DNA from: JABWBD01 sp040768665
GTDB lineage: Bacteria > Planctomycetota > Planctomycetia > Pirellulales > Thermoguttaceae
DNA length: 64,000 nt
Direction of reading: 5' to 3'
Assembly: GCA_040768665.1 (NCBI GenBank)
Contig: JAXGMN010000053.1
Span: 22,786 to 86,785 of the forward strand
A program made the position numbers and the translations under genes. Below, piece after piece: positions 16,757 to 24,590 of the stretch (position 1 is the first letter of the stretch; each line of letters begins with the position of its first letter). The notes below the pieces were generated by a model, which worked only from the letters and a program-made list of their open reading frames with translations, ran no database searches and was not told the origin of the DNA.

Positions 16757-17382
16757 GCGAGGAAGGGAGTTGCGAGGAATCCCGCCGGGTTTGAATGTGG
16801 CGGACAAGAACCTCGATTTTCCAAAATTCTCTGTCCCGGACCACCCGGCGACTGCAGGGGGGAGGGACGAGCGATGAGTGATGGACGAGGGCGCAGGAAG
16901 TGTGGCCACCAAGTCTGCGATTTCTCAGAACGGAGGGCATTGGGTGGCCACGCGCTTCCGGGTGGTTGGATCGGATGATTTGCAGCCGATGCGAGGCTTT
17001 GCCAGCGGCGTTCGAAGGGAGTCCGGCTGCGAACATCGGGCAAGCGCGAACTGCCGCAAGCAGAGCGCTCCGAGAGGCTGGAAGAGGGCCTGCGAGAGCA
17101 CAGCCGTGGGCAAAGAGACCGCTCAGTCGCGTGGCTGTTGGTCAGCGGCGGGGAGTCGGCGCGCGGTCGGAGCCGGTTACCAAGTTGTCAAAGAACTCCG
17201 GAGCGGCGAGGCGCAAAGTCGGCTGGCGCCGGTCAGTGGGGGCATGTGTTCACATGTCCATTCACCTGCGTCATTGTGGTCGATGCGGCGCCGCTGGTCA
17301 AGCAATTTTTTGAAAGAAGAGCGGTAAGTGGAGGCGGGGATTGGAGTTATTACGCCGTGGCATGGCGCCGGAAGTGCGTCAC
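16757..17382. repeat. Copy 1 of a large dispersed repeat (about 0.6 kb) with conserved ends and variable centre
   Basis: It matches the second copy at 62929-63451. Shared blocks include GATTTTCCAAAATTCTCTG followed by CCGGACCACCCGGCG, a hairpin region GTGGCCACCAA...GATTTCTCAGAA...GGTGGCCACGCGCTTC, and a right block with GAACTCCGGAGCGGCGAG, ATGTGTTCACATGTCCATT, GCGTCATTGTGG and GTAAGTGGAGGCGGGGATTG, ending GGAAGTGCGTCAC. The middle (about 16975-17185) does not align. No open frame is conserved between the copies: one frame similar in both has a stop in this copy. The right end abuts an aminotransferase gene fragment exactly at 17382. Confidence 0.85.
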
Positions 17383-17495
17383 GCAGCGTGCCCGAGGATC
17401 GCGCCTCCTTCGCCGCAAGTCAGCGACTTGCCCGTCTGGAAGCTGAAGCAGCCGAGATCGCCGAGCGTGCCGACCTTCTTCGACCACCACGCGTT
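17382..17495 (-). pseudogene. Fragment of a DegT/DnrJ/EryC1/StrS aminotransferase gene
   Basis: On the minus strand this reads, in one frame, KKVGTLGDLGCFSFQTGKSL followed by TCGEGGAIL and then a stop at 17379-17381. The string G-D-x-G-C-F-S-F-Q-x-x-K-x-L-x-x-G-E-G-G is the pyridoxal-phosphate lysine region of DegT-family sugar aminotransferases. Only about 37 codons remain. The upstream side passes directly into a beta-helix gene fragment in another frame; the downstream side is cut by the large repeat. It is a relic, not a working gene. Confidence 0.8.
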
Positions 17496-17910
17496 GCGAT
17501 TGGCTGATGCTGATCATCGGCCACTGACCTCCGGGCTGGCGGTTGTGGCGGAATTCCAGCCCGCGGATCACCACGTCATGAATGTTCTCGGCCGTCAGGA
17601 CGAAGCCGCGAACCGCGGCTTCAATGCTGAACCAGGCCGGTTCGCCGGACATCTTCACATACAATGTCTGGTCGGCCGCATCGAAATAGAACGAGTCCTG
17701 GACCATGTCCTCCAGCCCTCGCCCGACGGTTGCCAGTTGCTGGTAGTGCTCGCTGGGATAGATGGGGTCTTCTCCGATCCGCTGCAGCGGCCGGTTCGTT
17801 AAGAAAAACCTGGGATACCCGGCGGCGGGACCTGTCCTGGTACGCTGCCTGGAATCTCGCGTCGGCGAAGAACTCCTCACAATGGCCATGCCCTTCAGGA
17901 TAGACTCGTG
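17480..17910 (-). pseudogene. Broken fragment of a right-handed beta-helix protein gene
   Basis: Two frames carry protein-like sequence. From about 17910 one frame reads YPEGHGHCEEFFADARFQAA; near 17835 the sense continues in a second frame with GYPRFFLTNRPLQRIGEDP, IYPSEHYQQLATVGRG, FYFDAADQTLYVKMSGEP and VLTAENIHDVVIRGLEFRHN. This is the pattern of secreted parallel beta-helix (pectate-lyase-like) proteins. No start codon or signal peptide remains. The sequence begins at the 3' end of the oligogalacturonate-lyase-like gene and stops where the DegT fragment begins. A frameshift plus both ends missing marks it as a pseudogene. Confidence 0.7.
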
Positions 17911-19250
17911 GTGTCCGCCATGTACACGTTGTGGGTTTCGCCGATCATGGAGTTGTAAAGCACCCACTGGTCATCGAGGCTGAAGACCGGGTGCCCGTGA
18001 CTGTGCTGCGTCTTGCCCGGCACGCGGCGGCAGAGGCGACGGACATGGGCTCGGCCGTTCTCGTGGGTCATCAACGACATGAAGTCGCCGCCTTCGCGAT
18101 CGCCGGGCTCGAGATATCCGCAGTCGCCGACGACCAGCGTGTTGTCGGTGTTCGACTGGATATGGCCCGGACGGCGGCCCGGCAGCAGGAATTGGCGAAT
18201 CCACGTGCCGTCGACTCGGATAAAAGCGTTGTAGTACTCCGTCTGGCCTTCGCGATCGACCTCGTATTGGAACCCCACCTCGCCGCGGCGGGTGAAATAC
18301 TCATGAACGCAGAACTCGCCGGGCCGCTGCCGATAGAGCGGCATGGCCGTGCGTCCGCGCACTCGCGAGAGGTCAACGGTCCACATCCGCTGCGCGACGT
18401 GGCTGCCCCCCTCGTGGCAGAAAAGGATTAAATCCGCGTTCTGGGGATGGATCAGCACGTGGCTGATCCATGCCCGCTCACCCCAGGCCGCCAATGCCTC
18501 GCCGCTGGAAGTGTCGATCCGCATGACCACGCAACTCGGCCGACGGTAGTAGGTCTCCGCCATGGTCGCGTAGATCCGGCCTGTTTCCGTGCTCACCGCC
18601 AATTCCTCGCGGTAGGCGAAGGCCACGTACTTGCCGTCGGCCGTGCACGTGGGCACGGCAGGCCGCGTTCCCTGCGGCACACGATACAGCTCGCGGTCTT
18701 CCAGGCTGTCGAGCTTCACGCACCGCAGCACCGGCCCGTCGAAGTAGAACAAGCGCCCGCCCGGATCGAGACACGCCATGTTCGGTGAAACGTCCGCACC
18801 CTCAGTGACCTGAACGAGCCGGCCGGCGGGAATGTCAAGCAGGTGGTACTGGAACTTGCCCGAGCGGTTCGACGCAAAGACCACGCGGTTCGAGCCGTCG
18901 CCGACGAACGATTCCGACGTGAAGTAGATGTGGACGTTGTCGGAGCCGTCGGCCGTCAGCCGGCGAACGAGGGCACCGGTCTGCTCGTCCTTCGTTTCCT
19001 GGATCTCCGAGCGAGCATCCAAAATACTCCCGCGGAAGCCGGCATTCTTATCCGAAGTGTGGACCGCGGGAACTCCCTGCGGCAATCCCTTTCCGCCGGC
19101 TGGCTCATCGGCCGCCGCGGCGCCCCACCGGAACACCACTTCCGCAGCGATCCCCGCGCCGCCGATGCGCGCCATTCGGTTCAAGAAGGTCCGTCGGGCG
19201 ATTGCTCCATCCGCCGGCCGTCGCGCTGCGCGGGTCGAGCTCTCGGGCAT
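17895..19250 (-). CDS. Oligogalacturonate lyase-like beta-propeller protein with Tat signal
   Basis: About 451 residues from ATG 19250, which has AGGAGAACGATC just upstream; the frame is open to 19367. A twin-arginine signal (ARRTFLNRMARIGGAGIAAE) precedes a seven-bladed-propeller-like sequence with repeated strands such as NRVVFASNRSGKFQYHLLD, ADGKYVAFAYREE and LDDQWVLYNSM. The best family fit is oligogalacturonate lyase (PF14583), with the histidines of HVLIHPQNADLILFCHEGG and HSHGHPVFSLDDQW that bind metal in that family. Such enzymes cleave pectin oligomers by beta-elimination. It may be active on other uronates. Its 3' end runs into gene debris, so the downstream part of an original cluster seems lost. 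Confidence 0.85.
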   Translation of the reverse strand: MPESSTRAARRPADGAIARRTFLNRMARIGGAGIAAEVVFRWGAAAADEPAGGKGLPQGVPAVHTSDKNAGFRGSILDARSEIQETKDEQTGALVRRLTADGSDNVHIYFTSESFVGDGSNRVVFASNRSGKFQYHLLDIPAGRLVQVTEGADVSPNMACLDPGGRLFYFDGPVLRCVKLDSLEDRELYRVPQGTRPAVPTCTADGKYVAFAYREELAVSTETGRIYATMAETYYRRPSCVVMRIDTSSGEALAAWGERAWISHVLIHPQNADLILFCHEGGSHVAQRMWTVDLSRVRGRTAMPLYRQRPGEFCVHEYFTRRGEVGFQYEVDREGQTEYYNAFIRVDGTWIRQFLLPGRRPGHIQSNTDNTLVVGDCGYLEPGDREGGDFMSLMTHENGRAHVRRLCRRVPGKTQHSHGHPVFSLDDQWVLYNSMIGETHNVYMADTTSLS

Positions 19251-19372
19251 GATCGTTCTCCTGTTTCTTGAGTCTCCAGGCTGCACCGCGACTCGCGCTG
19301 CGAATGCCACGGGACGGGGCTGGCATGACACCGGTCGATTATAGGGGACGAGGGAGCTCAACCACAAGAAAC

Positions 19373-19546
19373 GGAATTCTGATCGAGTTGGCCAGCCCCG
19401 CGGGCTACGCCGGCTACGTGCCCACGGCGCGTGCGGTCCAGGCCGGCGGCTACAGCGCGGAGGTCCTGGCCAACATGATCGGCCCGGAAGGCGGCCAGGT
19501 CTTGGTCGACCGGACCGTCGAGGCCATCGGCGAGTTGTTCAAATAG
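19373..19546 (+). pseudogene. 3' remnant of a neutral/alkaline ceramidase-like gene
   Basis: The last 57 or so codons before the stop at 19544 read GILIELASPAGYAGYVPTAR and then AVQAGGYSAEVLANMIGPEG, ending with a helix VLVDRTVEAIGELFK. This matches the C-terminal end of the ceramidase-like proteins common in planctomycetes (pattern G-Y-x-G-Y-x-P-T, G-G-Y-E/S, P-E-G/A-G). No upstream part of such a gene exists; the region before it is the start of the divergent lyase gene. Confidence 0.6.
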
Positions 19547-19595
19547 TGACCCTCGATTCGAACATCCGGGGCCTGGGAAAGATAGACGAAGGAAC

Positions 19596-19627
19596 GAAAG
19601 CGGTGACAAGTCACACGCACTCCAAAG
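19596..19627 (+). repeat. 32-base repeat with GTGACAAGTCAC palindrome (copy 1)
   Basis: The sequence GAAAGCGGTGACAAGTCACA plus CGCACTCCAAAG recurs in reverse orientation at 63486-63517 with one mismatch. It contains the dyad GTGAC-AA-GTCAC. Similarity falls off quickly on both sides. Confidence 0.8.
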
Positions 19628-19796
19628 CGACGAGCGGTGGACGGAACGGATGGTGAGGCAACTTGGCCTGGAGAGGACCATGCGGCCCCGCGAGAGGCCA
19701 CGGAAAGCAACGAGGTTCCTGACTCCTCCCCATTTTTCGAATGGCTTGGCAGAGGAATCGAAGATTCTCGGCCGACGAGCGGAATGGGCGAGAATG

Positions 19797-19824
19797 TTGA
19801 CTTGACGACGGTTGTCGCTAGGAT
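19797..19824 (+). promoter_or_regulatory. Possible promoter of the DUF1559 gene
   Basis: TTGACT at 19797-19802 and TAGGAT at 19819-19824 are separated by 16 bases, about 110 bases before the chosen start at 19935. The region 19547-19796 holds the 32-base repeat and no recognisable gene. Confidence 0.4.
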
Positions 19825-19934
19825 TGCACTGTGCAAATCGGGCCGGTCTGTCCCCCCGGATTTTTCGGCGGCGACGTGACCAGTTTCCGGGGCAGGGCAT
19901 GTTCGTGTTCGTCGTGATCATCGAGGGTCGTCTC

Positions 19935-20921
19935 ATGTTCGTGCGACAGCGCCGTATCGGGTTTACACTCGTCGAATTGCTCGTCGTGATCGCCATCATC
20001 GGGGTCTTGGTAGCTTTATTGCTGCCGGCGGTACAGGCCGCGCGCGAGGCGGCGCGGCGGTGCCAGTGCACAAACAACCTCAAGCAACTCGGTCTGGGGC
20101 TGCAAACCTACCATGACGCGCACATGGTCTTTCCGCTGGCATCGGTGCGGCTTTATCCACCGTTGGCACCGGACTACACCCTATCGAACAACATCACCTG
20201 GAGAGCCAGGATCCTACCTTTCGTGGAGCAGGGGCCCCTTTACGACAAGATCGACTGCTGGACGATCAACCATTGGTGGGCCGCCAGCGCTCCGGCCAAC
20301 AAGGGGCGCGATGAAGTGCGCAATACGGAAGTCCCGACATTCCGGTGCCCCAGCGCCGAGTCGGGCAATCCCAGGGCAGACTGGTCTCCCACGAATTACG
20401 TGGCCTGTACCGGCAGCGACGCAACCCTGTCTCCGACAACGGACGATACGACTTGCGGCATGTTCCGAATCGTGACCACCGAAACGGCCTTCAACAGTCG
20501 GTTCGTCATCAGGATCGCCAAGATCACCGACGGCACGTCCAACACCATGGCTCTCTCGGAATGCCGCACCGGAGAACCGAAGTCGCTGCACCGCAGCGAC
20601 TGGACCGCTTGCATCGCGGGAACGGCCGATCCTGCCGGCGCGGAAGAAGGGGGACCTCGGGGACATGCCTGGATGTGGGAAAACTACGGTACGACCTGGG
20701 CCTACAACGGGGTCTTCCCGCCAAACGCCCCACGCCACCCGGAGTACGATTGCACCTCCAGCACCGGTCGGGGTGCGTACGCTGCACGCAGCGAGCACCC
20801 CGGCGGAGTCAACGTGGCCATGGCCGACGGCTCCACCCGCTTCATTTCCGAGACCATCAACCTGGTTACCTGGCAGGGCCTTTCCACCATTGGAGCCGGC
20901 GAAGTGCTGGGAGAATTCTAG
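19935..20921 (+). CDS. DUF1559 domain protein with prepilin-type N-terminus
   Basis: About 328 residues from ATG 19935 (GAGG nearby; an earlier ATG at 19899 is possible). The N-terminus is a classic type III-like prepilin signal, RRIG followed by FTLVELLVVIAIIGVLVALL, cleaved after the glycine. The DUF1559 body follows, starting AVQAAREAARRCQCTNNLKQL, and the conserved C-terminal H-x9-DG motif appears as EHPGGVNVAMADGS. This family is massively expanded in planctomycetes and is thought to form pseudopilin-like surface or periplasmic structures; the exact role is unknown. It converges on the giant phosphoesterase gene, the two stops overlapping by 4 bases (20918-20921). Confidence 0.95.
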   Translation: MFVRQRRIGFTLVELLVVIAIIGVLVALLLPAVQAAREAARRCQCTNNLKQLGLGLQTYHDAHMVFPLASVRLYPPLAPDYTLSNNITWRARILPFVEQGPLYDKIDCWTINHWWAASAPANKGRDEVRNTEVPTFRCPSAESGNPRADWSPTNYVACTGSDATLSPTTDDTTCGMFRIVTTETAFNSRFVIRIAKITDGTSNTMALSECRTGEPKSLHRSDWTACIAGTADPAGAEEGGPRGHAWMWENYGTTWAYNGVFPPNAPRHPEYDCTSSTGRGAYAARSEHPGGVNVAMADGSTRFISETINLVTWQGLSTIGAGEVLGEF

Positions 20922-23827
20922 GGAGTCCGATCGAAGGTGAATGGGTTCGCCGGATCATGCGTCACCGTCACCCGGACCGACGGCACGCCCTGGTCGACAA
21001 CCACACGCGTCACGTTGGGCGCGTCGCTATAGGGATTATCCAGCGTCCAGTCGTGTTCGTCGCCCATCATGTAGAGGATCGGTTTGCCGAAGGCCTGTGC
21101 CGCTTCCACGAAGTCCTGGCCGAATTGCTGCCTGTCGTCACCTGTCGGATCGGGAAACGCATGGCCGAACATCACCATGCTGGTCACCTGGCTGCCGAAG
21201 TTGTTCAGGTTCTCGTTGACCCAATTCGCATCATCCGTCATCCGCTGCGACCATTCATCCTCGTCGTGCACGCTGCCACCGACCAGATTGATGCCGATGA
21301 ACAGTACACCCGAGTGTACGAAAGCGAAGTTCTCTTCTCGGACCGACTGCCGGTACACGGTGAATGAATACGACCAGTGCTCGTCCAATCGCAACAGATG
21401 GTCTTCCCAATAGCTCCAAGCCCGGTCGGGGTCGGGAGAGTCGTTCCACTCGTTGTCGCCCGGCAAGATGAACACCGGTATTGACGACGTTTCCAAGGTG
21501 CTCGCCATACTCGTGTACACCGACTCATCCCACGGGCCACTACCGGATGTGATGTCGCCCACGTGCACGAAGAACTCGTCTGCGGCACCGATGTTGGCCA
21601 GATCCGCCTCCACGTCGTCCAGTTCCCCGTCTTCGTAGGGCACGTCTCCCATGACCCGGAAGACGATGGGAGACGGAGCCGTGCCGTCCGTGACCGTGAC
21701 GGTAACGATTGCCGCGCTCGTATCCCCATCGGAATCGGTAATGGTGTACGTATACGTGTCGGTGCCGAGAAAGGTGTTGTTTGGTGTGTACGTGGTCGTC
21801 CCTGCGGCGGCGTCGAAAGCCACCGTGCCGTTGTTGCCCTGGGTTACGGAGGTAATCAACGTGGGCGGATCTCCCAGACCGTCATTCAGCATCACGTACG
21901 TCGTAACGGGCGTGGCGTGGTGCGTGGTTGCCGTGTCGTTCACGGCTGCTGGTGTCCTGTTCGCCGGGGGGCCGGAATTGCCCGGCACATATTCGACGTG
22001 CAAGAGCGGCGCCGCACTCGCAGCGCCGTTGAACGACTCGGCCGTCCGGGCGCCCGTTCCCGTCACGATGATTGCCAGCGAGTTGCCGCTCGACCAGCCG
22101 GGCCGGTTGACAATCTCCTGAATCACCGCCGCCAGGTTCGGGGTCCGCTGGTCCAAGCCGGCCTCTCCCCGGACGTTCCAAGGCGCGGGCGACCACGGTA
22201 CGGAAGCAAGCGTTTTGACTCGATTGGAGACGTTTCCGTCGGCCGATGCAAAGGTCGTGGCATTGTCGCTCGCCTGCCCATTGATCACGAGGGAAGTGGG
22301 AGTCGACCCGGTCTCGTCCGCCTGAAACTGAATATACGCATTCTGAATCGACGCGCCCGGCGGCAGGTTCACGCCGTTGAACCGCATGCCGACGATCTGC
22401 TGGTCTGACTTGTCCAGCGTCAGTTCCAGGTCGCTGCTGTTCAGATCCACGCTTCCAGAAGGTTGCTCCTCCGCATCATCCGAACCTGCGGCAAGCCGAA
22501 CTTCGATCGTGACGGGGGCCGGGACGAATTCGGTGACACGGATCTCGATCGTCTGGCTCAAGGTCTGGAAGTCGTTCAGTCCGACAGTCGTGCCGTTGTC
22601 GGTAACGGTGAAACCAAACGTCTCGGGGCCCCCGAAGACATCGGCAGCAGCCTTGAACTGCATTCCCCGGATCTGCCCGAGCGTATAAGGGCCGGGAGTC
22701 ACCACGGTCGTTCCGTCTGCCAGCACGATGTCGCCCAAAGTGGACGAGGGAACCGTGGTGACCCGGTAGCTCAGCGTCTGGCCGTTCTCGTCACTGCCGC
22801 CGCCCGGGCCGTAAGCCAGGTTCGTCAGGCCCAACGACGCGGCGGGAGAGTTCTGAACCACGGTTAAACTGCTGAGGGTGCCGCTGGTGCGAGCCGGAAT
22901 GTCATTGACCTCGGCGACGGTAACGGTGAAGGTCGTTTCCACGAAAAGCACGGGAAAGCCGGTATCGGCAGCGCGCACCGTGATGTCGGCCGTTCCGCTG
23001 GCGTTGGGGGCATAGTCGAGGGTCAACGTGCCCAGCGCACTATTGATCGACGTTGCGGCAAAGAGGGCCGGGTTGGTGTTCGCCTGGATCGAGTACGTCA
23101 GGGAAGTGTCGGGATCTTCGGGATCGCTGAATGCCGCAAAGAGATCGACGACGCTGTTGGCGGCGTCCTCGGCGACGGAGACGTCCGCGATTCCCGTCGT
23201 GACCGGCCGTTGATTCGGCGCCGCATTTCCCAGTGTGTACTCGACGTGCAAGAGCGGCGCCGCGCTCGCAGCGCCGTCGAACGACTCAGCCGTCCGAGAA
23301 CCAGTTCCCGTCACAATGATGGCCAGCGAATTGCCGCTCGACCAGCCGGGCCGGTTGACAATTTCCTGAATCACTGCGGCCAGATTCGGAGTCCGCTGGT
23401 CCGGGCCGGCCTCTCCGCGGACGTTCCAGGGCGCGGGTGACCATGGTGCCGACGCGGCCGTTGTGGCTCGGCTTGAAATACTTCCGCTCGTTGAAGCAAA
23501 AGTCGGAGCGCTGTCGATGGCCTGGCCACGGAAGGTGAGAGACGTGGGATCCGAACCTGTCTCGTCAGCCTGGAACTGAAGGTACGCGTTCTGAATATGC
23601 GCCGCCTGCGGAATGCTCACTCCGCCAAACCGCATGCCAATCGTCTGCTGGTTCGGACTGTCCAGAGTCAGCTCCAGGTCACTACTCGTCAGAGTCACTT
23701 TGCCAGAAGGCCGTTCCTCCGCATCATCAGAACTCGCCGCGATCCGGATCTGGACGGCGATCGTATCTGCCAACATCCGTCGTGTCTCGAGCTGTTCGAA
23801 TACCAGACGCCTCTCTAGCGGATTCAT
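20918..23827 (-). CDS. Giant secreted protein: two DDAEE modules, cadherin-like regions and C-terminal metallophosphatase-like domain
   Basis: About 969 residues from ATG 23827 (GGAG 7 bases upstream; ATG 23839 also possible). The N-terminus ERRLVFEQLETRRMLA is the planctomycete LExRR-type signal of surface proteins. A module of about 175 residues spans about 23-196 and recurs at about 437-610; both copies begin with SDDAEE and end with LLHVEY. Between them are cadherin/Ig-like strands (SVAEDAANSVVDLFAAFSDP). A further tandem-type Ig-like domain (GTDTYTYTITDSDGD) leads to a calcineurin-like phosphoesterase domain from about residue 722: VMGDVPYEDG, VHVGDITSG, LPGDNEW, MFGHAFP, MMGDEHDW. Several metal-ligand positions differ from the usual D-x-H, G-N-H-E and G-H-x-H, so activity is uncertain. 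Confidence 0.85.
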   Translation of the reverse strand: MNPLERRLVFEQLETRRMLADTIAVQIRIAASSDDAEERPSGKVTLTSSDLELTLDSPNQQTIGMRFGGVSIPQAAHIQNAYLQFQADETGSDPTSLTFRGQAIDSAPTFASTSGSISSRATTAASAPWSPAPWNVRGEAGPDQRTPNLAAVIQEIVNRPGWSSGNSLAIIVTGTGSRTAESFDGAASAAPLLHVEYTLGNAAPNQRPVTTGIADVSVAEDAANSVVDLFAAFSDPEDPDTSLTYSIQANTNPALFAATSINSALGTLTLDYAPNASGTADITVRAADTGFPVLFVETTFTVTVAEVNDIPARTSGTLSSLTVVQNSPAASLGLTNLAYGPGGGSDENGQTLSYRVTTVPSSTLGDIVLADGTTVVTPGPYTLGQIRGMQFKAAADVFGGPETFGFTVTDNGTTVGLNDFQTLSQTIEIRVTEFVPAPVTIEVRLAAGSDDAEEQPSGSVDLNSSDLELTLDKSDQQIVGMRFNGVNLPPGASIQNAYIQFQADETGSTPTSLVINGQASDNATTFASADGNVSNRVKTLASVPWSPAPWNVRGEAGLDQRTPNLAAVIQEIVNRPGWSSGNSLAIIVTGTGARTAESFNGAASAAPLLHVEYVPGNSGPPANRTPAAVNDTATTHHATPVTTYVMLNDGLGDPPTLITSVTQGNNGTVAFDAAAGTTTYTPNNTFLGTDTYTYTITDSDGDTSAAIVTVTVTDGTAPSPIVFRVMGDVPYEDGELDDVEADLANIGAADEFFVHVGDITSGSGPWDESVYTSMASTLETSSIPVFILPGDNEWNDSPDPDRAWSYWEDHLLRLDEHWSYSFTVYRQSVREENFAFVHSGVLFIGINLVGGSVHDEDEWSQRMTDDANWVNENLNNFGSQVTSMVMFGHAFPDPTGDDRQQFGQDFVEAAQAFGKPILYMMGDEHDWTLDNPYSDAPNVTRVVVDQGVPSVRVTVTHDPANPFTFDRTP

Positions 23828-23870
23828 GGTGGGCTCCATTCGTGTTCCGGTTAGAGCCTATCCCACAACC

Positions 23871-23970
23871 TTGCGAGGAGAAGGGGACAGGCACCTCGCG
23901 AAGACGCCTATTCTCCCCGTTTTGCGAGTACTTGGCTCGGAGCCAGTCCCCGTTTTGTCAGGGCCTCTAA
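23871..23970. repeat. REP-like element, inverted copy of the 14571-14651 element
   Basis: GGGGACAGGCACCTCGCG at the left and CTTGGCTCGGAGCCAGTCCC at the right correspond to the two ends of the 14571-14651 element in the opposite orientation. The central part (AAGACGCCTATTCTCCCCGTTTTGCGAGT) differs and contains a second CCCCGTTTTG. Confidence 0.75.
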
Positions 23971-24105
23971 GCGAAGTGGCCAACACAACCGAATGCCGTT
24001 ACTGCGGTCAAAAGAAAGCTACGGGTTGGAGGGACGAAGTCAAGCCTATTGCCTGGAAACAGGCGTTTAGGCGTGTGGGAGATGATCGCACCCCTCACGA
24101 TTGTC

Positions 24106-24139
24106 ATCAGCCCGGCTGCTGGGAAGCAGCCGGGCTGAT
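24106..24139. repeat. Second copy of the AGCCCGGCTGCT hairpin
   Basis: A perfect 15-bp stem ATCAGCCCGGCTGCT / AGCAGCCGGGCTGAT with loop GGGA. It shares 13 stem pairs with the terminator-like hairpin at 12803-12836. Here it lies upstream of both divergent genes and has no following T-run, so it is a repeat element or a terminator left by a lost gene. Confidence 0.65.
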
Positions 24140-24590
24140 ATGCGCGTAAATTCTCATCTGCCGCTTGCCTCAGATGTCCTCACAAGACGAGGACTGGTTC
24201 CGAGCCAAACAATTGAGCTACTGGTAGAATACCAACACTGAAGGACATTTTGACGCGTTTGATCGGCACCAGATCGACACCAAAGCTCGACCAGAGGTCC
24301 GCTTGCACGATTGCCGGGTAAACAAAGAATGAATTCGGTGCGCGTCGACGTCTCCAACCGGCCGTGTCGAGCAAGGAGGAGGCAGGTTGAGTCGTCGGGT
24401 ACTCTCGATACGTAACTACCTTGTCCAGGCGGGTTGGCGGTTTAAGCCGTATGGAAGTCGACGGCAACGCTTCTAAGAACATCAATCAACCCCCACACCC
24501 GTGTGCAACTCATGCACTCCTGTCCGACGATCGTGGTTGGCCCACCATCAAGGACAGGGAGTTCTACGCATCTACCAACGGAGTCGGAAC

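Larger units (their letters stand above)
23828..24590. other. Divergent intergenic region between the two giant secreted-protein genes
   Basis: It holds the REP-like element (23871-23970), the 15-bp hairpin (24106-24139), and a short fragment GAGGACTGGTTCCGAGCCAA near 24188 that resembles one arm of the REP element. Promoters for both divergent genes must lie here, but none stands out. Confidence 0.5.

Noticed and set aside
16582..17043. Minus-strand frame over large repeat copy 1 that resembles a frame in copy 2
   Set aside because: The similarity reflects the conserved DNA; stops are not conserved between copies and several frames are equally open.
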